64,000 nt of DNA from Litorivicinus sp965656605 (GTDB taxonomy: Bacteria > Pseudomonadota > Gammaproteobacteria > Pseudomonadales > Litorivicinaceae), in the NCBI GenBank assembly GCA_965656605.1, contig CBFHLC010000001.1, positions 1 through 64,000 on the forward strand, written 5' to 3'. A program made the position numbers and the translations under genes. The notes under the pieces are model-generated. The model made no database searches. It was not told the origin of the DNA and was given only the letters and a program-made list of their open reading frames with translations. This document shows positions 54,955-63,175 of this stretch, piece after piece (the stretch's first letter is position 1; each line of letters begins with the position of its first letter).

Positions 54955-55328
54955 CAAAGCCAATTTTTATTGACGAGCTACACTGGACGCTGCTGCGAGC
55001 TTTGCACCGAGGCGCCAAAGCCCTTCAGAGCGAGGATTGTTGGAAACTCAACGCCAACACTCGATCACTAATAGGACCCCACATGGTCAACTTACCGCTA
55101 GCGGAACACGAGTCTGCAGTCTTAGCCCGACTCACCGCCGCCGCACCTGATCCGGTGGGCCGCGCCGCCCTAATTGAGGCTATGGGACGGGATCCAGAGG
55201 AAATCAATTCCCGAGCAGTTGACGTACTCCTGTCGCGCCTAAAGTCAAGAGTCCGCGACCTGGGCCTGGCGTTGCCGATACAAGCCGTAAGACACGAAGG
55301 TTATGTTTTTCATGCCGCATTGATTTGA
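54951..55328 (+). pseudogene. Response regulator, receiver end and OmpR-type DNA-binding domain
   Basis: A 125-residue frame that opens with MTKPIFIDEL, the KP motif and last helix of the receiver. An OmpR/PhoB winged-helix follows (LPLAEHESAVLARL, INSRAVDVLLSRLKSRVRDLG, IQAVRHEGYVF). Its ATG overlaps the previous stop as ATGA, so coupled translation could yield a free DNA-binding domain even if the fusion is lost. The intact ancestor would be a normal response regulator of about 215 residues. The likely target is the divergent adhesin operon. Confidence 0.75.
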
Positions 55329-55354
55329 GCAAGCCAAAAAATACCAAGCAATGA

Positions 55355-56077
55355 TCAATACTCAGGCTGTAATGACTGCCCCCGAGCCTGCTCACGCTTA
55401 ACCAAACTTTCGATCTGCTGCAACGAAGCGAGGTGATGAAAAATCGGAGCCAGCACATTTGCGTTGCGCAACGCCAAGAACTCCTGGTCCGCCAACTTAT
55501 TTAAACGATCTTGATTAACTGCATAGCAGCCCGCCACGTCACGAACGCCAGTTGAAAGTTGCACACGCACGTTTAAAGGCGTCAATAGATTGTGCTGGGT
55601 TAGCACCTCACAAAATCCTTTGGTGGCCAGTTCCATGTTGTTCAATTCACCCAGGAACTGCCTTGCTCGCTCCAGCATTTCGCTGGGCGCTCCATCATCC
55701 TTAAACAAAGGATCTCCCTGGTTACCGAAAAGATCGGATTCAATGTCCAGACAGACCGCAAATTCTTCGCTATCGGGCTTGGGCGCTAGGGCAAAGGGGT
55801 AGCGACGAATGATAGCGGGGATGTAGGCTGCATCCCATTGCCCTGCCCCATCTACCCACAGGTTTTGACCCGCCTGGAATCCCAGCAGAACAACGGGCAC
55901 AAATTTGGCCTGCTCGTCTTCTATAAATACGATTGGATAATGAGCTGCGGCACGAATGAACTCCCCTGCCATTACAGCGGCGAGGTGGACTTCCTTTGCG
56001 AAGGCATAATCTGATTGTTCCGCAATGCAAGTATCTTTATGGGCTTCAAGCGAAAGTGGGGCAAGTTTTTCAAACAT
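55355..56077 (-). CDS. SapC family protein
   Basis: A 240-residue soluble protein with SapC-family blocks: FAKEVHLAAVMAGEFIRAA, YPIVFIED, FVPVVLLGFQAGQNLWVD, WDAAYIPAIIRRYPFAL, LFGNQGDPLF and FLALRNANVLAPIFHHLASLQQ. The family was named from a surface-layer/secretion context and is often found next to type I secretion genes; its biochemical role is unknown. It converges on the response-regulator gene with a 26-bp gap. AGAGGA lies about 11 nt before the ATG. It may belong functionally with the RTX-like protein and its exporter. Confidence 0.9.
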   Translation of the reverse strand: MFEKLAPLSLEAHKDTCIAEQSDYAFAKEVHLAAVMAGEFIRAAAHYPIVFIEDEQAKFVPVVLLGFQAGQNLWVDGAGQWDAAYIPAIIRRYPFALAPKPDSEEFAVCLDIESDLFGNQGDPLFKDDGAPSEMLERARQFLGELNNMELATKGFCEVLTQHNLLTPLNVRVQLSTGVRDVAGCYAVNQDRLNKLADQEFLALRNANVLAPIFHHLASLQQIESLVKREQARGQSLQPEY

Positions 56078-56600
56078 AATTACAAAGTTCCTCTCAGATA
56101 TTCCTCATCTTAATATATGCCTGCCAAATTCCCACTCAGATTTTTATTGTTCGGTAAGTGCTCGACTACCCGAGGCGTAGTTAGTAGCTCAAAGCCTTCA
56201 CCGGCTTACCTAAAATGTCGATTTGACCTAACAGACCAGCCATCAGCATCACCGAGTCACCGGTCTTTGAAATTTAGCGATCTGGGACTAGCGCAGGACC
56301 TTACAGAACCGCAGTGACCGGAAAACTGAGGGCTGATCGCTCATGCCTCTCGAGGGAATTACGCTTTGGATCGATCAAATCACCGTTGATCTAGCTAAGA
56401 GCCAACTAATTTCTATTGAGCCGAGCCAGCTTAGGCGAGTGTTGACCTCCGCGAATAAGTGTCTACTTGACACCTTTAGGACGCCTAGTTACTCTGCGTA
56501 TATGAATAATTTACTGCTCTAATCTACGCAAAAGTATTCGAGGTCGCTGATCAAAACTGCCGAGTGAGCTAACCTCATAACAACCCACGGAAGTACCCAT
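56078..56600. other. 523-bp stretch without a supported gene
   Basis: Open frames here are short and lack coding character or ribosome sites. The sequence contains CAAAGCCTTCACCGGCTT near 56191, which recalls the second stem of a GEMM-type c-di-GMP riboswitch, but the first half is absent, so I do not call one. Promoters for sapC (leftward) and the small exported protein (rightward) should lie here. TTGACA at 56468-56473 is a possible -35 element. Confidence 0.5.
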
Positions 56601-56897
56601 GTGAGAACTACAATACTCTTATTTTTGATCACAGTGACCAGCTCAGTACAAACTAGTCTTGCATTAGACAACGGCCACTTTGACCTAAACGAGCGTGAAA
56701 AAGGCCGCTTGGCCACGCAGCTTATGAATTGCGGCTATTTCGATGAGTATCTTGATTTGGAACAGCAACACTACGGAGTCAACGACTACGAGAGAGGAAA
56801 GTCGGAAGCGGTCAGGCATTCACAAGAGATGACTGGCGAACACTGCCGAACTATCCAGACCCGGTACCAACGACTACGCTCGCCTGCGCAACAATAG
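56601..56897 (+). CDS. Small exported protein of unknown function
   Basis: A 98-residue protein with a clear signal peptide (ILLFLITVTSSVQTSLA), so the mature part (about 77 residues) is periplasmic or secreted. It has two Cys (NCGYF, HCRTI) that could form a disulfide, and a charged helical C-terminus. I do not recognise the family. GTG at 56601 is supported by GGAAG 7 nt upstream; the ATG two bases earlier is followed by a stop. It lies 50 bp before the wzz-like gene and may share its transcript. Confidence 0.65.
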   Translation: MRTTILLFLITVTSSVQTSLALDNGHFDLNEREKGRLATQLMNCGYFDEYLDLEQQHYGVNDYERGKSEAVRHSQEMTGEHCRTIQTRYQRLRSPAQQ

Positions 56898-56947
56898 TAC
56901 CCTAAACTAACCCCATACTTACCAAGCCTACAAGGGATCCGCTCTCC

Positions 56948-58363
56948 GTGTCTGAACAACAAACCGCGTCATACGATGATGAAATTTCACTGACCGAACT
57001 GTTTGGAAAACTATGGAGGCGGCGCGGATTAATTGCTGCTGCCATTTTCTTTTGCAGCTTGCTGGGTATCCTCACTGTTTTACTGCAGTCGAAGGCTTTG
57101 GAGTCAGACAGCTACCAGTTTATTGACCTAGTTGGCATTGAAAAAAATCGTTACCCCAACGGGTCAAGCTTCTCGCCAACCGACCTGAAGTCACCTGAAG
57201 TACTCGACCAGATGGTCAAGCAATTTGACCTCGAGTCGAGACAAGCCCTCAGCCGCGCCCTGTCGGTAGAGTACGGCAGCCCACTAACGTACGGGGTCAT
57301 CAAAAAATTTGAAGCTCGCTTAGACGCAGCGGGTGAAGACGCGACCGCAATCGAATCCATCATCACCGCATTCGACGCCGAATTGGACGCCGCCCAAGCC
57401 ACCACCTTAAAGGTGTCATTAAATCATCGCGACTTGGGCGTAACCAGCGCTGTTGCCGAAGCAATTGTTGAGCGTATTCCAGGACTCTGGTCGACGCTTT
57501 ATACAACCAAGTACCGGGTGCTTCAGGCTTCTGGGCTCGATTCCCTTTCGATTTCTCGAGCTAGCATCTCGATGGACAATACTGCCGCAGTCCTAAACTC
57601 ACGTGATGTACTAAGCCGCCTCCAGTCCGGGGCTGAGACACTTGCCCAAGATAAGCGGCTAGAGACTTTGACCACTGAGTCTGGCTATAACGCAGCCGAC
57701 TTGATATCTGAAAGCGACCGATTCCGCCGTTTATTTTTCGAGCCAATCTTTACAGGACTGTTTGAGAATTCGGATCAGGTAAGTCGGTCGTTTGTCCGGG
57801 AAACCCAATTAAAAATTGATGAGATTAGCCGAAATATTAACAGCCTAGACAACGACATAAATGATCTAAAAGGATTTCAAGACGCGGGGTCCCGAGGCGT
57901 ACCGAGTGGCGATGTGAGCAGCAGTGCAACCGTTCAGCTTACTGACAACACCTTGGATCAAGTGCTCGAACTATCAAGGCAGGCCTCTTTGAGTAGCTAT
58001 CTGACCGAGGTATTAACAGAACGACGCAGTCTTCAAAATCAGCGATCTGAACTATTCAAAGACATAGCGCGCAGTCAAAGCTCAGGCTTTTCGGTAGAAA
58101 AAGAGTTTGTCGAAGCGGCAGAACAAGAATTGCAAATTATCGTGGACGAATATATCGAACTAGTCAGTAAAGCTCGCGAGCAACAGCAAAGGGCCATTGA
58201 CTCGTTTTATATCCCATTGGGCGTACCCGCTACTGATAAGCAGTTTTTGACAGAGCGGTGGCAATTGATCATTGCGCTGTCCATCGTTTTAGGTGTGATG
58301 CTGGGTTGTCTATTAGCGTTAATTTTTCCGAATAGCAGGCAGATCACTAATCCACAAATCTGA
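56948..58363 (+). CDS. Wzz-type polysaccharide chain-length determinant
   Basis: A 471-residue inner-membrane protein with one helix near each end (about 30-52, RGLIAAAIFFCSLLGILTVL; about 445-465, LIIALSIVLGVMLGCLLALIF) and a large periplasmic coiled-coil domain between (KIDEISRNINSLDNDINDL; VLTERRSLQNQRSELFKDI). The N-terminus EISLTELFGKLWRRRG is the Wzz-family entry block. It lacks a C-terminal tyrosine-kinase domain. It would set the length of O-antigen, capsule or exopolysaccharide chains. Start is GTG 56948 with AAGGG about 11 nt upstream. Confidence 0.9.
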   Translation: MSEQQTASYDDEISLTELFGKLWRRRGLIAAAIFFCSLLGILTVLLQSKALESDSYQFIDLVGIEKNRYPNGSSFSPTDLKSPEVLDQMVKQFDLESRQALSRALSVEYGSPLTYGVIKKFEARLDAAGEDATAIESIITAFDAELDAAQATTLKVSLNHRDLGVTSAVAEAIVERIPGLWSTLYTTKYRVLQASGLDSLSISRASISMDNTAAVLNSRDVLSRLQSGAETLAQDKRLETLTTESGYNAADLISESDRFRRLFFEPIFTGLFENSDQVSRSFVRETQLKIDEISRNINSLDNDINDLKGFQDAGSRGVPSGDVSSSATVQLTDNTLDQVLELSRQASLSSYLTEVLTERRSLQNQRSELFKDIARSQSSGFSVEKEFVEAAEQELQIIVDEYIELVSKAREQQQRAIDSFYIPLGVPATDKQFLTERWQLIIALSIVLGVMLGCLLALIFPNSRQITNPQI

Positions 58364-58414
58364 GCCGATTCCTTGATTTCCACAAGTTAAGGACGCAATG
58401 CCTAAATGCGCAAC

Positions 58415-59011
58415 TTACGCGGTGCCCTGCTCCACCGTCACGCAATCCACGATGCTCTGGGCTGGCACATAACCTGACACGGTGGTCTGCAGCAGCGCCT
58501 TGATGCTGGCCACATCATTGACGCTAAGCGCGGCGTCTAGGCTGTCTAGGTAGGTGCGGTAGTCGTCCCAACTCAAACAATCCTCTTGGGCCTTCATGAT
58601 CCGCGGATGGGGCGTCGGTTGTGGATTGTCGCCGATTAGCAGCTCTTCATATAGCTTCTCGCCAGGCCGCAGCCCGGTGATGGCGATCTCGATATCGCCT
58701 TCGGGGTTTTGGTCGCTCCATAGGGACAGGCCAGAGAGCTCAATCATGCGCGCGGCCAAACTATATATTTTGACCGGCTGCCCCATATCCAAAACAAATA
58801 CGTCACCGCCCTGGGCCATCGCGCCTGCTTGAATCACCAGCTGGGAGGCCTCGGGAATGGTCATAAAGAATCGGTTGATATCCGGGTGGGTCAGCGTGAT
58901 CGGGCCACCCTGCTGAATCTGCTCACGAAAACGAGGAACGACCGAACCGGATGAGCCCAACACGTTACCAAACCGCACCATCGTGAATTGAGTTTGATGG
59001 CACTGCAGCTT
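58415..59011 (-). pseudogene. 3' remnant of a CapD/FlaA1-type nucleotide-sugar dehydratase
   Basis: The open frame (ATG 58981, 188 residues) matches only the C-terminal third of membrane-bound UDP-sugar 4,6-dehydratases: TMVRFGNVLGSSGSVVPRF, GPITLTHPDINRFFMTI, GDVFVLDMGQPVKI, ITGLRPGEKLYEELL. The full protein is usually about 600-660 residues, with membrane helices and a GxxGxxG domain, all missing here. Family-like sequence continues about 10 codons upstream of the ATG to a stop at 59012-59014, so the break is near 59,010. It is probably a relic of rearrangement in the polysaccharide locus and unlikely to be active. Confidence 0.88.
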
Positions 59012-59159
59012 TTAAGATCCGCCGGCTCAAATTCGGAACATTGACGTCTACATTTCTTCAAAATAAGCGTCCCGACCGGAAACGGCGCACTTGCCATGAT
59101 AATTTTCAGCCAAAATCTGGTAACTTTCCAACGCTAGCTATCAACCAGAGAGGCTTTTT

Positions 59160-60221
59160 GTGACTGAGACCACCAGCGCTGCGATTTTTGCCTTTCTAGG
59201 CGTTTTGGCAACATTAAAACTACTTAACCCCATCGCTGAAAAAATTGGGTTACTGGATAAGCCCAACTCTAGAAAGCAGCACATTGGCCAAATCCCGCTG
59301 ACTGGCGGAATCGCTATATACCTCAGCTTATGGGCGACAAGCATTTTGATCCCGTCAATTCCCAGCGAGGTCGTTTGGCTAATGGGTAGTGGCGCACTGC
59401 TGGTGGTAATCGGAATGATCGACGACTACCGACCGCTTGGGGTGCTTATACGCCTAGGAACCCAAGTGTTGGCTGCCCTAATCATGATGCTTGGAGCCGA
59501 GCTGCAAGTTCACACACTTCTGCCGGGTACTGCGCTCTTCGAAGATTTACCACCCTGGATCAGCATCCCGTTGACCGTAATCGCCGTAGTTGGACTTATC
59601 AACGCGTTCAACATGATTGACGGGATTGACGGCCTAGCAGGGTGTGTTGCCGTAATTGCTTGCCTTGGATTAGTCGTTGGGCAGGCATTTCTGGGATTCT
59701 TTCAAGCCACTGGGTTCATTCTAATTTTCTGCTGCGCCGTAATTGGATACCTGTGTGTGAATTTAACGGTGACTAGCCGAAGAAAAGTTTTTTTAGGAGA
59801 CGCTGGTAGCCTATTAATAGGATTTGTCGTTGCCTGGACCCTGATTTTCCTATCGCAAAGCGACCGCCCCAGCTTGCCGCCTACTTTGGTCATTTGGGCG
59901 GTAGCACTGCCGGTCTGGGATACACTGGCCGTATCCACTAGACGGATTCGCAAAGGACTATCACCATTTCATGCCGATCGCACACACTTGCATCACATTT
60001 GCTTGCGCGCAGGGATGACCAAGCAACAAGCTTTGGGTGTGCTGGCACTACTGGCGCTCGTTACATTTACTCTCGGAATCATGATTGAAATTTTCGTGGG
60101 CAGCTTGGCGTCGCTTAATGCCTTCTGCGCTGCCACCTTGGCCATGTTGATCGGCCAAGCACGAATCTGGAAGATCTTAGTGTGGGTTCGTCGTCAAAAG
60201 ATTTTCACGCCACCTAGTTAA
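59160..60221 (+). CDS. WecA/WbpL-type undecaprenyl-phosphate glycosyl-1-phosphate transferase
   Basis: A 353-residue polytopic membrane enzyme with about ten helices. It starts O-antigen or related glycan synthesis by moving a sugar-1-phosphate (often GlcNAc) onto undecaprenyl phosphate. Motifs: KQHIGQIPLTGGIAIY, GMIDDYRPL (about 85), NAFNMIDGIDGLAG (about 149-162), VFLGDAGSLLIGF (about 211) and HADRTHLHH (about 270). GTG 59160 has AGAGAGG upstream. It is the only complete transferase in the window; ugd, the wzz-like gene and the CapD relic fit the same polysaccharide pathway. Confidence 0.93.
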   Translation: MTETTSAAIFAFLGVLATLKLLNPIAEKIGLLDKPNSRKQHIGQIPLTGGIAIYLSLWATSILIPSIPSEVVWLMGSGALLVVIGMIDDYRPLGVLIRLGTQVLAALIMMLGAELQVHTLLPGTALFEDLPPWISIPLTVIAVVGLINAFNMIDGIDGLAGCVAVIACLGLVVGQAFLGFFQATGFILIFCCAVIGYLCVNLTVTSRRKVFLGDAGSLLIGFVVAWTLIFLSQSDRPSLPPTLVIWAVALPVWDTLAVSTRRIRKGLSPFHADRTHLHHICLRAGMTKQQALGVLALLALVTFTLGIMIEIFVGSLASLNAFCAATLAMLIGQARIWKILVWVRRQKIFTPPS

Positions 60222-60540
60222 TAGGTAACTCGGCTGCCGCACAGCAATCAATAGCCCACTTGGCGAATTTGAGATCTAAACCGACCGTAAAAAAGGGCTT
60301 GCTCTGTTTTAACTATGACCGGTTTGAATATGAACACATTTCCCAGCATGCCAAAGGCTGGCTCAAACGATAATTGAGCTTATCGCTGCTTGTTTCGCAA
60401 AATACTCCTCAGATGCGAACAAGTATTGCTCGCACCTGCAAGCCGCGCTCCAAACACTCGCAAGACCTACACCCGCCTGCCCTTGAAGATCTATCAAACA
60501 CGTCCACACTGTATTTATATACAAGTCAGCCGAGGACGAT
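60222..60540. other. 319-bp gap before the terminal island
   Basis: No gene is supported. An inverted repeat GCTCAA/TTGAGC (60361-60366 and 60374-60379, 7-nt loop) could be a weak end signal for the preceding gene. The right end holds a LexA-like box and a ribosome site for the next gene. Confidence 0.5.
60507..60526. promoter_or_regulatory. LexA-like SOS box overlapping a promoter
   Basis: CACTGTATTTATATACAAGT matches 15 of 20 positions of the E. coli LexA consensus, including the CTGT half-site; the other half is ACAA instead of ACAG. It sits 14 bp before the ATG at 60541, where it would cover the -10 region. Inferred from sequence alone. Confidence 0.5.
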
Positions 60541-61398
60541 ATGGGCAAGACAAAAACTCCAGCACCCCATGCTAAAAACGCCACCAAACAGGGACTGTGG
60601 GCTAGACACTGGCAAAACCCCGAGGAGCAAGCCCTTTACGATGCCCTCTTATCCGACTACTTGGATGACTTCGAACCTGTGGGAGCCACTGAATACGGGA
60701 TGGTTGAAACCATTGCCACCTGCCGAGTCAGATTATTACGATGCCACACCATTGAGGAGGCAAATTTCGCTTTAGCCCAGTCACGCGCCATCGACCCGCA
60801 ACGCTTTCTCGATTCGTTTGGTGTAGATGACAAGGCTGTAGAAAAGGGGTTTGCGGCTGCACTTTACGCCGGCCTTCAGCCAGAAAAACACAAGCCCGAC
60901 GTTGAATTAACGGAAGAGCTCGCAAGCAACCCTATACATAAGATCACTGGCTGGAAATACGTCGACGAATCCATGCCACTCTTCAAGGCCTATTTGATCG
61001 AGGCAGCCGAACAGGAGCAGCTTTCCCTGCCAGATTTGCTAAAAAAAATCACACCTTCCATCGATGAGCTGCCTCCGCTGGTTATTACCACCCATCGATC
61101 AAACGAAGCGGAACCTAAACCCAAGCCTGATCTGAGAACCCAAGATATTGAGGCGAAAGCCTTGCAAAAATGTGCCGAGCATTTGCAATCGCTTGCGGGT
61201 AAGCACTTCTTAATCATGCAGTTGCTGGTTGAATACTATTCATCCAGACCAAACCTCATACGGGCGGCTATGCCGACCTCATCTGAGATGGCCAACATGC
61301 AACGAGTAAAGACGGCGGAAGAACGCCTGATGTCTAGGACCCTTGGAGAGTTGATCGAAGTGCAGCGCTTACGACGTAAACGCTCGAAGCTGGCCTAA
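60541..61398 (+). CDS. Hypothetical protein of the 'NAxKxGL' (STGPRT-type) family
   Basis: A 285-residue soluble protein. NATKQGLWARH at residues 13-23 and the following YDALLSDYLDDFEPVGATEYGMVETIATCRVRLLRC follow the pattern of a broad, uncharacterised family often found in mobile or repeat-rich contexts: 'NALKHGL', 'F.P.G..E..LV..IA...WRLRR'. The second half is helical and charged (DIEAKALQKCAEHLQSLAGKHF, TAEERLMSRTLGELIEVQRLRRKR). No catalytic motif is seen. AGGA lies just before the ATG and a LexA-like box overlaps the promoter. It converges on the Xre gene with a 4-bp overlap. Confidence 0.75.
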   Translation: MGKTKTPAPHAKNATKQGLWARHWQNPEEQALYDALLSDYLDDFEPVGATEYGMVETIATCRVRLLRCHTIEEANFALAQSRAIDPQRFLDSFGVDDKAVEKGFAAALYAGLQPEKHKPDVELTEELASNPIHKITGWKYVDESMPLFKAYLIEAAEQEQLSLPDLLKKITPSIDELPPLVITTHRSNEAEPKPKPDLRTQDIEAKALQKCAEHLQSLAGKHFLIMQLLVEYYSSRPNLIRAAMPTSSEMANMQRVKTAEERLMSRTLGELIEVQRLRRKRSKLA

Positions 61399-61649
61399 TT
61401 CAGCTTATCTACCGAAGAGAGCTGTAAAACGACTCCGGGGTCAATCGAAGGATCCCCGATGAATTTTATTCCCGCGTTTTCCAAGCATTGCTGTATCGAC
61501 AGCAGCACAGCCGTGTTTCCATTTGGCACGCCATCCTGGACTTCATACCGCTTAATTGTGGCGCTCCCTACACCGCTCTCGCTTGCGAGAACTTGAGCGC
61601 TCCATCCCAATAAAGCACGGGCAGCTCGAATCTGCCTTGACGATACCAT
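61395..61649 (-). CDS. Xre-type helix-turn-helix regulator (paralogue 1)
   Basis: An 84-residue protein with an Xre-like DNA-binding domain (QIRAARALLGWSAQVLASESGVGSATIKRYE, quoted in part: ARALLGWSAQ, GVGSATIKRYE) and the C-terminal 'L..AGI.F.GD....GV.L' tail common in small phage or island regulators. The start at 61649 (MVSSRQI) matches the paralogue at 63978 (MISSGQI); a GTG two codons upstream is less likely. It is divergent from the recombinase gene with 56 bp between them and may control it and itself. Confidence 0.88.
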   Translation of the reverse strand: MVSSRQIRAARALLGWSAQVLASESGVGSATIKRYEVQDGVPNGNTAVLLSIQQCLENAGIKFIGDPSIDPGVVLQLSSVDKLN

Positions 61650-61705
61650 ATGCACTTAATATGATTCCATTTGCATCAATGACTTCTTAAGAGAATCAAA
61701 ATACC
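61650..61705. promoter_or_regulatory. Divergent control region between Xre gene and recombinase
   Basis: A 56-bp AT-rich gap that must hold the Xre-gene promoter and probably that of the recombinase. It contains an ATGCA/TGCAT inverted pair (61649-61653 and about 61671-61675) that could be an operator for the Xre protein. Inferred only. Confidence 0.35.
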
Positions 61706-62566
61706 ATGCTGAGCAAATTATTTAACCGGTTTGAAGGCGCATTCTCAGACAATACACTCCGCGCCTACCGCAGTGATATGAACTGCTTGCTTCAATGGTG
61801 CGCAATCGAGGGATTAGATTTCACTTGTCTATCCGGGCCCGACCTAGCACGATATTTTGAATCAATCGCAGAAGGGCTAAGTACTGCTACCCTCCGCCGC
61901 CGACTGGCCAGTATCTCTTCCGTTCTTAACCTTGCAGAAGCTGAGAACAACACACAACACCCCGAGGTCACACTGGCACTGAAGCGGATTCACCGACGTG
62001 ACGGTAGCGCCCAACTCCAAGCCTCACCATTGACCTCTCACGTCAAAACTCAATTGTTTAAGGCCTGCGGCGACGACACTCGAGGTCTCAGAGATCGAGT
62101 TATGTTAGAGCTGGGCTACGAGACGATGCGGCGGCGTTCAGAGCTATGTAACTTCAAGTTTTCCGATCGAGTGAGTTTACCCGATGGCCGGAGCGGCTTG
62201 CGTTTGAGTTTTTCAAAAACTGATCAGTATGGGCGCGGTAAAATCATAAAGATTAACGATTCGTTAGCCGGACTTTTAGAACAATGGCAATACGTCGCTG
62301 GCGATCAGGGGTACATTCTGCGCGGAGTCAAACCTGATCAAACCGTAACTGCTCAGCTGAGACCCAGCTCTATAAATCTGATTCTGAAACGCTTGCAGCG
62401 AGAAGTGGAGCTGAACCTCACTCCCTCACTGTCTGGTCACTCGTTCAGAGTTGGTAGAGCGTTGGATTTACTCAATGAAGGGGAGCCACTGCCTAAGATT
62501 ATGTTGCGCGGAGGCTGGCGATCGGAATCAAGCGTTATGCGATATCTAAGGGCGTGGGAGCTTTAA
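61706..62566 (+). CDS. Tyrosine recombinase/integrase
   Basis: A 286-residue XerC/XerD-type recombinase. The N-terminal core-binding domain (about 1-100: SDNTLRAYRSDMNCLLQWC, TATLRRRLASISSVL) is followed by the catalytic domain. The catalytic Arg is near 142 (GYETMRRRSEL), the second His/Arg pair is in SGHSFRVGRA (about 243-246), the Trp is in RGGWRSES, and the nucleophile Tyr is near 279 (VMRYLRAW). All key residues appear present, so it is probably active. Flanked by paralogous Xre genes and STGPRT-family proteins, it is the likely mobility gene of this island. No attachment site was identified. Confidence 0.92.
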   Translation: MLSKLFNRFEGAFSDNTLRAYRSDMNCLLQWCAIEGLDFTCLSGPDLARYFESIAEGLSTATLRRRLASISSVLNLAEAENNTQHPEVTLALKRIHRRDGSAQLQASPLTSHVKTQLFKACGDDTRGLRDRVMLELGYETMRRRSELCNFKFSDRVSLPDGRSGLRLSFSKTDQYGRGKIIKINDSLAGLLEQWQYVAGDQGYILRGVKPDQTVTAQLRPSSINLILKRLQREVELNLTPSLSGHSFRVGRALDLLNEGEPLPKIMLRGGWRSESSVMRYLRAWEL

Positions 62567-62596
62567 CTGCCAAACCGCAGAAAATACGTCTTTGAT

Positions 62597-62647
62597 AAAC
62601 GCCCTTATCGAGACCTGCTTCCCTTTGGGTTCGTTTTGTTATTTTTT
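62597..62647 (+). terminator. Possible terminator downstream of the recombinase
   Basis: AAACG-CCC pairs with GGG-(TT)-CGTTT across a long loop, and the right arm runs into a T-rich stretch (62634-62647). The bulge and 22-nt loop make it a weak candidate; it overlaps the 3' end of the convergent gene. Confidence 0.3.
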
Positions 62648-63175
62648 AATGCGCGCAGCCTTACGAAGTTGATTCACAGCCCGTTGCTCGTAGCGCACTA
62701 ACTTCCGATGCGCATCGAGCCTCTTCGCCAGTCGCCTACCCCATTCGTTATCTTCTTTAATCTGCTGATACATTGTCTTGATGACTTTTCGGCGTTCGGA
62801 AGATGTCACGTCTGACCCTGGTGTCTCCATCTCTTTAATGACGCTGTAAAGTGCCTCCGGCGTCATATTGGGCAATCGCTCAGCCGCGGGCTTTTCTTTA
62901 TATGACGCGTGCTTTGCGTCAATCACATTTCGGGCCGCAGCCAGTCGTGTTACAAGTTCTTCCGCTTCAAAGGCCGAAAATCCGCCTTCTCTCGCCTCCG
63001 CCACCAAGCCACTCAGCACTGGACTCTGCAGATCAAAATCTAGAGCTGACGACGAAGCCAAACCATGGCGCGTCGCATTTTCTGAAGCGGTGTGCTTACC
63101 TTCGACCGTACGAGGGCCCGTTGATTTAGACGCGTTCGCTCTATTGGCGACCAACTTCGAGGTGCTGATCTTCAC
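62639..63175 (-). CDS. Hypothetical protein of the STGPRT family
   Basis: A 178-residue, very basic protein. Its N-terminus ANRANASKSTGPRTVEGK then ENATRHGLASS is the signature of a common uncharacterised family seen near mobile elements. The rest is helical (FEAEELVTRLAAARNVID, RRLAKRLDAHRKLVRYEQRAVNQLRKAARIKK). The start is GTG 63175, 35 bp inside the upstream gene, without a strong ribosome site, so translation is probably coupled. It shares a motif with the protein at 60,541-61,398. Confidence 0.8.
   Translation of the reverse strand: MKISTSKLVANRANASKSTGPRTVEGKHTASENATRHGLASSSALDFDLQSPVLSGLVAEAREGGFSAFEAEELVTRLAAARNVIDAKHASYKEKPAAERLPNMTPEALYSVIKEMETPGSDVTSSERRKVIKTMYQQIKEDNEWGRRLAKRLDAHRKLVRYEQRAVNQLRKAARIKK

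Noticed and set aside
56117..56317. 66-residue open frame in the gap before the small exported protein
   Set aside because: No ribosome site, no recognisable motif, and codon use that looks random.
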